Source of the DNA: Burkholderiales bacterium
GTDB lineage: Bacteria; Pseudomonadota; Gammaproteobacteria; Burkholderiales; Burkholderiaceae_C
Length of the DNA stretch: 42,170 bases
NCBI GenBank assembly: GCA_947372465.1
Contig: CANBTT010000023.1
Coordinates: forward strand, 1 to 42,170
Reading direction: 5' to 3'
Part shown: positions 8,516-15,591 of the stretch, piece after piece
Layout: each line of letters opens with the position of its first letter
Position numbering within the stretch: position 1 is the first letter of the stretch
The notes under the pieces: model-generated
Seen by the model: the letters and a program-made list of their open reading frames with translations, nothing else
The model's database searches: none
What the model was told of the DNA's origin: nothing
Position numbers and translations under genes: made by a program

Positions 8516-9766
8516 ATGCATCCCAGCTTGAATGAAAGACTGTTTGCTTTGAATCCCGATGCCCTTGCCTTTGATCAAAACACAAGCACCCTCCAGACCG
8601 ATGTGCTCATTGTGGGGGCGGGTCCCGCAGGCCTTTTTCAAGTTTTTGAGTTGGGGCTCTTGGGGATCAAGGCCCACGTGATCGATCCCTTGCCCTTTGC
8701 CGGGGGACAATGCATTGAGCTGTATGCAGACAAGGCCATCTACGACATTCCGGCATTGCCCGTCTGTACGGGTCGTGAGTTGATCGATCGCTTGTTGACT
8801 CAAATCAAACCCTTTGCCCCCATTTTTCATTTTGGCGAACTTGTACAAAGCCTTGACGCCAAGAAAGACGCTCGCGGCTTTACCGTTCAAACACAAAAGG
8901 GCTTGCGCTTTGAGGCCCAAGCGGTCGTTTTGGCCAATGGTGTGGGCGCCTTTCTGCCAAGGCCTTTGAATGCGCCTGAACAGGCTCAGTATTTGGGCCA
9001 AGCGCTCTTTCATGGCGACTTGAGGACCGCACTGGGTGAATTCAAGGCCAAACAAGGTCAAGACAACAAGCCCGGCTCTCTTAGAACGAACATCTGGGTG
9101 GTGGGCGGAGACGATCAAGCGGTGCACAATGCTTTGAGTGGTTTCTTGGATTTCAAGCATTTGGACATCACCCTGATCCACCGAAGAACCCATTTGGACA
9201 TAGAGCCCGAGGTGCTGAGCCGTTGGCATGACGCCCTGAGTGAAAGTGGGTCCAGTGCCTCTCAAAGAGGGGCTCAAGGGGATGAGACTCGCAGCACTTT
9301 GCAGTTCAAGCACGGACAAATTGTGCAACTCTTACAAAGCCTAGAAGACGCTCAAAATGAACCACCGGCGGGGGCTCAAACACCCAACAGGACACCTTTG
9401 AAGGCGCTGAAGTGGGTGGACGAAACCGGTCATATGCATTTGAGCGAGGTGGACATGGTCTTGGTCAATCTTGGGCTCAGCCCACAACTGGGCCCCATTG
9501 CTGAGTGGGGCGCTCAAATGCATAAAAAACAAATCACCATCAACCCCGAGGATTTCAGCACCAGCGTTCCCGGCTTATTTGCCATTGGGGACGTCATCAC
9601 TTACCACGGCAAAAAGAAATTGATCTTGAGTGGTTTTCACGAGGCGGCATTGGCCTCTTTTGGCATTGCCAAATGGGTGTTTCAAAAAGATCGCATTCCA
9701 TTTGAATACACAAGTGCCTCAGCCCTTCTTCAGTCTAGACTGGGCGTGAAGTCGCCTTCAGTGTGA
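8516..9766 (+). CDS. Ferredoxin--NADP reductase, thioredoxin-reductase-like type
   Basis: Flavoprotein of about 416 residues that should pass electrons between NADPH and ferredoxin. The FAD motif VLIVGAGPAGL is near residue 32, FAGGQCIELYADKAIYDIP follows, and the C-terminal FAD segment GLFAIGDVITYHGKKKLI is well kept, as in bacterial type 2 FNRs. The NADPH motif, usually GGGDSA, reads VVGGDDQAV here. The protein is about 60 residues longer than typical members; polar inserts lie around residues 240-260 and 280-295. ATG 8516 is chosen over the TTG three bases earlier. It lies 106 bases after fdxA, a likely partner. Confidence 0.88.
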   Translation: MHPSLNERLFALNPDALAFDQNTSTLQTDVLIVGAGPAGLFQVFELGLLGIKAHVIDPLPFAGGQCIELYADKAIYDIPALPVCTGRELIDRLLTQIKPFAPIFHFGELVQSLDAKKDARGFTVQTQKGLRFEAQAVVLANGVGAFLPRPLNAPEQAQYLGQALFHGDLRTALGEFKAKQGQDNKPGSLRTNIWVVGGDDQAVHNALSGFLDFKHLDITLIHRRTHLDIEPEVLSRWHDALSESGSSASQRGAQGDETRSTLQFKHGQIVQLLQSLEDAQNEPPAGAQTPNRTPLKALKWVDETGHMHLSEVDMVLVNLGLSPQLGPIAEWGAQMHKKQITINPEDFSTSVPGLFAIGDVITYHGKKKLILSGFHEAALASFGIAKWVFQKDRIPFEYTSASALLQSRLGVKSPSV

Positions 9767-9850
9767 GCGCATCACGGATCCATTTCCTTTGTCACCAGCG
9801 GTCTTGATCCAGGGGCAAGCAAGGGCGCATTCACCCCTTGAGTTCCAAAG

Positions 9851-10693
9851 TCAGTTGGCTTTTTTATCCATCTTCATTGGCGCAAAGCCATGGTTCAAAG
9901 GCCCATGGGCATAGGTGCCGCCAAGGCCTCCCGTTTTGACGTCTTTGCCGTGTTCGATGGCTTGTGCAATGAAGGCTTTGCCCTTCTCGATGGCATGCTC
10001 CAAGGAGACGCCCTTGGCGACAAAGGCGGCAATGGCCGAGGACAGGGTGCAACCCGTTCCGTGAACATTGAGGCTTTGAATTCGAGGGCTTTTGAAGACC
10101 TGGACTTCTTTTTCTGCGCTCAGATACACATCCATCACCTCTGGGCCCTCTAAATGCCCGCCTTTGACCAAGACACCCTTTGCGCCCATGGCTTGGAGTT
10201 GCCATGCGGCCTTGATCAACGCCTCCTCGTCTCGAGGTGACATGCCCAACAACACCGCTGCCTCATCCAAATTGGGGGTGATCAAACTGACCCTTGGAAA
10301 AAGATCTTTGATGATGGTGTCACTCGTTTCCTCGTTGATCAAGCGGTCCCCACTGGTGGCCACCATCACGGGATCCAGAATGACTTTTTGCCACTGAAAG
10401 TGATCAATCGCCCAGGCCACCACTTCCACCATTTGCGGTGTATGCAGCATGCCAATTTTGACCGCATCGACCCCAATGTCATCCCCAATGGACTCGAGCT
10501 GTGCTTTCAAAAAAGCACTGGGTATGGCATGGATGGCTTGAACGCCTTGGGTATTTTGCGCCGTCAGTGCCGTGAGGGCCGTCATGCCATACACACCGAT
10601 CGCGCAAAACGTTTTCAAGTCCGCCTGAACGCCTGCACCTCCCCCGCTGTCTGAGCCCGCAATGCTTAAAACTCTTGGGTAGGTGTGGGTCAT
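9851..10693 (-). CDS. thiD: Hydroxymethylpyrimidine / phosphomethylpyrimidine kinase
   Basis: Phosphorylates HMP and HMP-phosphate to HMP-PP, the pyrimidine half of thiamine. The ribokinase-like fold shows the N-terminal SIAGSDSGGGAGVQADLK substrate motif, DPVMVATSGDRLI in the middle and the HGTGCTLSSAIAA anion-hole motif with the catalytic Asp-type region near the C-terminus. With the ATG at 10693 it has 280 residues, the family size; upstream in-frame starts at 10714 and 10750 would add a tail with no similarity. It is transcribed away from thiO. I find no TPP riboswitch (no CTGAGA or downstream conserved block) before it. Confidence 0.94.
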   Translation of the reverse strand: MTHTYPRVLSIAGSDSGGGAGVQADLKTFCAIGVYGMTALTALTAQNTQGVQAIHAIPSAFLKAQLESIGDDIGVDAVKIGMLHTPQMVEVVAWAIDHFQWQKVILDPVMVATSGDRLINEETSDTIIKDLFPRVSLITPNLDEAAVLLGMSPRDEEALIKAAWQLQAMGAKGVLVKGGHLEGPEVMDVYLSAEKEVQVFKSPRIQSLNVHGTGCTLSSAIAAFVAKGVSLEHAIEKGKAFIAQAIEHGKDVKTGGLGGTYAHGPLNHGFAPMKMDKKAN

Positions 10694-10875
10694 GGCAAAA
10701 GTTTCAGATAACATAGAGGTCTTGATTGAGAGTAAAGGATCAGATGACATAAAAGGGCAAGCCCTCCAACACCGCCAACAAAGGGCACTGCCCTGGGCAA
10801 GCCCCCATTTTAAGCGCAGAGCCCAGCCCCATTTTTACAAGCCCCGTTCCGCATCATTGGGTGTTTCACGCGCCC

Positions 10876-12024
10876 ATGAAACTCTTCAATCTCTCAAAGC
10901 CCAACAGCCGCCCAATGTCTCCCATGTCAAATCCTTCAAACGCCATCGTCTTGGGTGCAGGTCTCATGGGACGCCTCTTGTCCTTGGCCTTGCTCAAGCG
11001 CGGCCGACGCGTGGATCTGTATGACGCCCAAGGCGCAAACGCCTCTGGTTCAGCCGCGCTCGTGGCCGCTGCGATGCTGGCCCCCATGGCAGAGTCTGCC
11101 ATCACCGAGATGGGGGTCGTCCAAATGGGCCGACACGGACTGCATCGTTGGCCTGAAATCATCAAGGACTTGCAAGAGCATGTGTTTTTGCAGCACAAAG
11201 GCACCTTGATTGTGTGGCATGCGGCAGATGCCCATGAAGCACAGCGCTTTCACCAATTGATGGATCAAACACATGCCAAGGAGCCCGCCCTTCAGAAAGC
11301 GCAGGTCCTCAATGCCGAGGGCATTCAAGCCCTGGAGCCCACACTCGCTCATCGCTTTCAAAGGGGCCTGTTCCTGCCCTCCGAAGGCCAACTGGACAAC
11401 CAACAACTTTTGATCGCACTTGAGCACGAGCTTTATCGCTTTGAGGCCCAGGGCCGCCTTCAACTGCACTGGCATGAGCGCAAAGCACTGGAAGACTTTC
11501 AGCTCGAGAGCGCCCAAAGCGCAGACCCCATCAAACTCTTTGACTGCCGAGGACTTGGCGCCAAAGCGCAGTGGCCAGGCCTCAGGGGGGTGCGTGGTGA
11601 GGTCATTCGACTGCATGCGCCAGGCGTCGAGCTCTCGCGCCCGACCCGTTTGATTCACCCCAGATACCCTTTGTACATCGCCCCCAAAGAGAACGACCTC
11701 TATGTGATCGGGGCCACTGAGATTGAGGTGGAGGACACCTCTGAGGCAAGCGTTCGCTCAACGCTTGAGCTGCTAACGGCCGCCTACAGTTTGCACCCCG
11801 CATTTGCGGAGGGGAGAATTGTTCAAATGAACACACAAAACAGGCCCACCTTGACCGATAATTTGCCTTGTATCGATCTCTCTAGCCCCTCGATCATGAA
11901 ACTCAATGGCTTGTATCGCCATGGTTTTTTGATCGCACCTGCCATGCTCGACTGTGCGCTGGAGTGGGTTGATGCACAAAGTCTTCAACTCGCACAGGCC
12001 TTTGGCCTGAGGGTGATTCAATAA
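10876..12024 (+). CDS. thiO: Glycine oxidase ThiO-like FAD oxidoreductase
   Basis: DAO-family flavoenzyme expected to oxidise glycine to the iminoacetate (dehydroglycine) used by ThiG for the thiazole ring. A Rossmann FAD motif (AIVLGAGLMGRLLSLALLKRG) lies about 25 residues in, the GSAALVAAAMLAPMAE segment follows as in ThiO, and the C-terminal motif (RPTLTDNLPCID, then YRHGFLIAPA) is kept. With ATG 10876 the length is 382. GTG 10861 and ATG 10915 or 10924 are alternatives, the last two placing the FAD motif closer to the N-terminus as usual. It heads the thiO-thiS-thiG-thiE set. Confidence 0.9.
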   Translation: MKLFNLSKPNSRPMSPMSNPSNAIVLGAGLMGRLLSLALLKRGRRVDLYDAQGANASGSAALVAAAMLAPMAESAITEMGVVQMGRHGLHRWPEIIKDLQEHVFLQHKGTLIVWHAADAHEAQRFHQLMDQTHAKEPALQKAQVLNAEGIQALEPTLAHRFQRGLFLPSEGQLDNQQLLIALEHELYRFEAQGRLQLHWHERKALEDFQLESAQSADPIKLFDCRGLGAKAQWPGLRGVRGEVIRLHAPGVELSRPTRLIHPRYPLYIAPKENDLYVIGATEIEVEDTSEASVRSTLELLTAAYSLHPAFAEGRIVQMNTQNRPTLTDNLPCIDLSSPSIMKLNGLYRHGFLIAPAMLDCALEWVDAQSLQLAQAFGLRVIQ

Positions 12025-12133
12025 GTCCCCCTTGGGCTTGCCCCCAAGATTCAGATGCACCTTGAAGAGAGTCCACAGAGATGCTCAGCGTTTTTTGCTC
12101 ATCTTTGACCTCAACATTCACAACTTTTGAGCC

Positions 12134-12337
12134 ATGACCATTGACATCTTGATCAACGCAGCCCCCTACACCTTGCCTGAAGCCTGCACATTGGCTTTGG
12201 CCATTGAGACCTTTGGGCTCAAGGGGCCTTTTGCCGCAGCGGTCAACTTGGAATTTGTCCCCAAGGCACGCTACGCCAGCACCATCCTTCAAAACGGGGA
12301 CCAAATCGAGCTCATCACCCCCATCACTGGTGGATAA
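12134..12337 (+). CDS. thiS: Sulfur carrier protein ThiS
   Basis: Ubiquitin-like sulfur carrier of 67 residues. The C-terminal diglycine (ITGG at the very end), adenylated by ThiF and turned into the thiocarboxylate that donates sulfur to the thiazole ring, is intact. The fold pattern (VNLEFVPKARYASTILQNGDQIELI) is that of the family. It sits 109 bases after thiO and 98 bases before thiG. No thiF is seen in the window. Confidence 0.93.
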   Translation: MTIDILINAAPYTLPEACTLALAIETFGLKGPFAAAVNLEFVPKARYASTILQNGDQIELITPITGG

Positions 12338-12435
12338 TGGAGCCCAGGTGGGGTCCTTGAGCGTCCTCAAGGATCTCTGCGCCATTGGCTGCTGTTTTTT
12401 TCAATCTTCACCCATCAACCTCTTTGCCTGCCGTC

Positions 12436-13239
12436 ATGAACACGAACGATCCCTTGATTCTTTATGGTGAGCATTTTGCGTCTCGAATGATGCTGGGCAC
12501 CTCCAGATACCCCTCTCCAGAGATCATGCTGCAATGTGTCAAAGAGATCCAACCGGCCTTTCTCACCGTCTCCCTTCGTCGTCAAATGCCTCAGCAAAGC
12601 AGCATGGAGCCCCAAGGCAACACCTTTTGGTCCTTGTTAAAGCAGACCCAAACCCCACTTCTGCCCAATACCGCAGGTTGCCACAGTGTCAAGGAAGTCA
12701 TCGCCACGGCCCAAATGGCCAGGGAGGTGTTTGAGACCGATTGGATCAAGCTCGAACTCATTGGGGACGATTACACCCTACAACCCGACACCTTGGAGCT
12801 GCCCCAAGCGGCCAAATCCCTGATTGATTTGGGCTTCAAGGTTTTGCCCTATTGCACCGAAGATTTGGTGCTTTGCCAACGACTTATGGACGTCGGCTGC
12901 CAAGCCGTCATGCCTTGGGCTGCCCCCATTGGAACGGGCAAAGGCCCCATCAATCCTTACGCCTTGCAGTCCCTCAGAGAGCGATTAAAAGTGCCGCTGA
13001 TCGTGGACGCAGGTCTGGGCGTGCCCTCACACGCTTGCCAAGTCATGGAGTGGGGGTTTGATGGTGTGCTGTTGAACACCGCCGTCGCCTTGGCGCAAAA
13101 CCCGCTCGGCATGGCGCACGGCTTTGCCAAGGCGGTGAAAGCCGGCCGCTTGGCCTATCAAAGCGGTGCGATGCAAGCCCAAGACAAAGCACAAGCCAGC
13201 ACCCCATTGATCGGCACCCCGTTTTGGCATCAAAGCTAA
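12436..13239 (+). CDS. thiG: Thiazole synthase ThiG
   Basis: TIM-barrel enzyme that makes the thiazole phosphate from deoxyxylulose 5-phosphate, dehydroglycine and ThiS thiocarboxylate. It has 267 residues. Lys105 in the [11 protein letters not shown] segment corresponds to the Schiff-base lysine. MLGTSRYPS at the N-terminus, [11 protein letters not shown] and the phosphate-binding VDAGLGVPS and [10 protein letters not shown] motifs are all present. The start at 12436 gives family length; the frame is open 17 codons further up without similarity. Confidence 0.95.
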   Translation: MNTNDPLILYGEHFASRMMLGTSRYPSPEIMLQCVKEIQPAFLTVSLRRQMPQQSSMEPQGNTFWSLLKQTQTPLLPNTAGCHSVKEVIATAQMAREVFETDWIKLELIGDDYTLQPDTLELPQAAKSLIDLGFKVLPYCTEDLVLCQRLMDVGCQAVMPWAAPIGTGKGPINPYALQSLRERLKVPLIVDAGLGVPSHACQVMEWGFDGVLLNTAVALAQNPLGMAHGFAKAVKAGRLAYQSGAMQAQDKAQASTPLIGTPFWHQS

Positions 13240-13318
13240 ATGGGGCCACTCAAAGCCTTGACCCTTTCATTGAGCGCTTGCGAGCGAGCAAGCCCCACCC
13301 CTTAAAACAGAGGATCTC

Positions 13319-14374
13319 ATGAGCACTCTTACTTGGCACCCCGATGTGTTGAGCTTGACTTTGGCAAGTCTTCACGCCCACATGATGCCCATTCGCGTGG
13401 GCCTGGAGCAGTACGCGCAAAGCCATTCGCAAATCGCCCCTTTGGAGCCGACAAAGGATGCCTGGCTCGACCAACTCGCGGCCCAACAAAGTGAGCACGA
13501 TCAAGCACTCTTTGCCGAGCTCAACAAAGACTTTGTGCGCGACCATGCGGACCCCTCCTCCCTCAGCATGACACAACTCTTGAAGGCCTTGTTCACGATG
13601 GCCAGAACACTGGAGTTCACCCAAGAGGAGTCCCAGGTCTTGGCCCGCGCCTGGATGCACCAAAGTGTGCGCGAAGGCCATTTTGATCCGGTGAAGTGGC
13701 CCACCCGCATCAAGGACTTTGTCCACAAAGAGACGCCCAGTGCTTTTCATTTTGAACCGTGTGAAGACTTGGGCCTGTATGCCGTCTTGCCCGATGCGCA
13801 GTGGGTGGACCGCATGGCACAAGTGGGGGTTCCAACCGTTCAACTCAGGTTCAAATCTGAGGACCCCGTGGCCATCCAACGCGAGATCAAAGCCGCGGTT
13901 CAAGCGGTCAAGGGCACCGAGACCCAACTCTTCATCAACGACCATTGGCAGCAAGCCATCGAACACGGTGCTTTCGGTATCCATTTGGGGCAAGAGGACT
14001 TAGAGGATGCGTCCCTCAAAGAGATTGAAAACGCGCACTGTCGACTGGGCATCTCAACCCACGGCTACACTGAAATGCTCAAAGCACACGCATTGCGGCC
14101 CAGTTACATGGCCTTGGGCGCTGTGTTCCCGACCACGCTCAAACGCATGCAAACCCTGCCCCAAGGTTTGGGCCGACTCAGAGCCTATGCCCAATTGATG
14201 AGTCCTTATGCATTGGTGGCCATCGGCGGCATTGACGAGACGCAGTTCACCAACGTGCTCTCTTGTGGTGTGGGCTCCATTGCAGTGGTTCGAGCCCTTG
14301 TCGCGGCGCAATCGCCTGAGCAACAAGCTCTGCAGTTGATGACTTATTTTCAACACTTGGGGTCAAGATCTTAG
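13319..14374 (+). CDS. thiE: Thiamine phosphate synthase with N-terminal extension
   Basis: Couples HMP-PP and thiazole phosphate to thiamine phosphate. The C-terminal 200 residues (from about 150) are a ThiE TIM barrel: VQLRFK, LFINDHWQQAIEHGAFGIHLGQED, GISTHG, MALGAVFPT and VAIGGI match the substrate-binding blocks. The first 149 residues are extra; they are mainly helical by eye and I cannot place them in a family. They carry no ThiD motif. ATG 13319 follows thiG after 79 bases. Downstream, an imperfect stem followed by eight T (14410-14417) might end the transcript. Confidence 0.9.
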   Translation: MSTLTWHPDVLSLTLASLHAHMMPIRVGLEQYAQSHSQIAPLEPTKDAWLDQLAAQQSEHDQALFAELNKDFVRDHADPSSLSMTQLLKALFTMARTLEFTQEESQVLARAWMHQSVREGHFDPVKWPTRIKDFVHKETPSAFHFEPCEDLGLYAVLPDAQWVDRMAQVGVPTVQLRFKSEDPVAIQREIKAAVQAVKGTETQLFINDHWQQAIEHGAFGIHLGQEDLEDASLKEIENAHCRLGISTHGYTEMLKAHALRPSYMALGAVFPTTLKRMQTLPQGLGRLRAYAQLMSPYALVAIGGIDETQFTNVLSCGVGSIAVVRALVAAQSPEQQALQLMTYFQHLGSRS

Positions 14375-14547
14375 AAACCGCTTGCCGTGCTTGAGCGTTT
14401 GGGTTCCACATTTTTTTTGCGCTTCAATGAAAACCCAACATTTAGGGGCCTTTTACACTCAAGCTTCAAAAGCCTGGGGCTGGGCAAGAAGGGTTTGCAC
14501 CCGCGTGCCTATACAATAGGGAAAGAATTCCTACACCCCAAAGCACC

Positions 14548-15432
14548 ATGAAATACGCCAAATTAGCCCTCCTTTTGAACCTGTCAATTGGGGCCTTTGT
14601 GAGCCCAACATTTGCTCAAAATGCCGCGACAGGCCTTCAGCCCAGTTCTTCGGCGGCGCAACCCAGCAAGGACGGCCAAGAAAAGGGATTTTTCAAAAGC
14701 GACGACTGGTTCTTCTCTTGGGGTTACAACAAAACGCACTACTCCAAGTCCAACATCAATGTGAGTCAACCCTCACTGGGCAACAACTTCACAGTCAATG
14801 GTGTCCAAGGCCATGATGAGTTTTCTCACGTGGTTTGCTGCAGCCCAGACAATTTGAGACTGGGTCGCTACTTGGACGAAGGCAAGACCTATGGCCTGGA
14901 TCTGAGTCTTGACCACACCAAATTCACGAGCACCATTGGCCAAGTGGCTGTGGTCACGGGCAAGAACAGCGGAGGGGTTGGCAACCAGATCCTCAGCACC
15001 GACTTCTTCTCCTACATGCTGCACAACGGTTTGAACCATGTGATGGTCAACCTCTCCTACAGAAAACCCTTGCTGGGCGAGTTGGACGAGACCTCCAACC
15101 TCACCTTCATTGGTAAAGTGGGCACGGGTTTGGCCATCGTTCACCCTTTCAGCGTCATCAATGGCACCGAGTACCAAATGGGCAAAAAAACCTTGACCAA
15201 TCCTTTGGGATTCAACAGCGGTTGGTGGCGCATCGTGGGCACCTCAACAGGCCTTGAGCTTGGGATGAGGTACGTGTTCATGAAGCCCTTTTATCTTGAG
15301 TGGACCAACAAACAAATCTTCACCAACATGAGCAACGTGCCCGTCTTCCAAGGCAGCGCCTCACAAAACTTGAGATCCAATGAAATCATCTTCAGCGTGG
15401 GCTACACCTTTGATCCCAATCACTGGAAGTAA
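14548..15432 (+). CDS. Outer membrane beta-barrel protein of unknown function
   Basis: 294 residues with a clear signal peptide (hydrophobic stretch to about 23, cleaved after TFA-Q). The mature part is rich in alternating aromatic strands (SDDWFFSWGYNKTHYSKS near residue 50) and ends in a strand closing with HWK, consistent with an outer membrane barrel. The WGYN block followed by QPSLGNNFTV and QGHDEF resembles a widespread family of uncharacterised barrels; I can give no ligand. It stands alone with a T-rich terminator behind it. A TACAAT box at 14512-14517 could be its -10, without a good -35. Confidence 0.8.
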   Translation: MKYAKLALLLNLSIGAFVSPTFAQNAATGLQPSSSAAQPSKDGQEKGFFKSDDWFFSWGYNKTHYSKSNINVSQPSLGNNFTVNGVQGHDEFSHVVCCSPDNLRLGRYLDEGKTYGLDLSLDHTKFTSTIGQVAVVTGKNSGGVGNQILSTDFFSYMLHNGLNHVMVNLSYRKPLLGELDETSNLTFIGKVGTGLAIVHPFSVINGTEYQMGKKTLTNPLGFNSGWWRIVGTSTGLELGMRYVFMKPFYLEWTNKQIFTNMSNVPVFQGSASQNLRSNEIIFSVGYTFDPNHWK

Positions 15433-15520
15433 GACCCAAGCAGGGTCTGGTGTTTGCACAAGCTGAGTTGGGGCCCTCATCTTAGCCCGGATCAGACTTC
15501 CGCCTGAAGCACCCACCTCG

Positions 15521-15559
15521 AAGGGGTCCTTGCACACCGATGCCGAGGACCCTTTTTTT
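15521..15559 (+). terminator. Intrinsic terminator after the barrel gene
   Basis: A nine-pair stem (AAGGGGTCC at 15521-15529 with GGACCC and following T bases at 15547-15555, one G-T pair) with a 17-base loop runs directly into seven T (15553-15559). It ends plus-strand transcription 90 bases after the barrel gene. Confidence 0.75.
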
Positions 15560-15568
15560 AAATGACGC

Positions 15569-15588
15569 AAGGGGCCCCAAGGCCCCTT
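15569..15588. terminator. GC-rich hairpin between convergent genes
   Basis: A perfect eight-pair hairpin (AAGGGGCC, loop CCAA, GGCCCCTT) lies four bases beyond the stop codon of the minus-strand fusion gene. No strong T-run follows on the minus strand (GCGTCATTTAA), so it is a probable 3' end structure for that gene rather than a textbook terminator. Confidence 0.45.
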
Positions 15589-15591
15589 CTC

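Noticed and set aside
8504-9328. Minus-strand frame of 274 codons opposite the ferredoxin reductase
   Set aside because: Shadow of a gene with clear FAD motifs.
10694-10875. TPP riboswitch between thiD and thiO
   Set aside because: Neither strand has the conserved CTGAGA and ACCTGATCTGGATAATGCCAGCG-like blocks; only short GGGC-rich repeats are seen.
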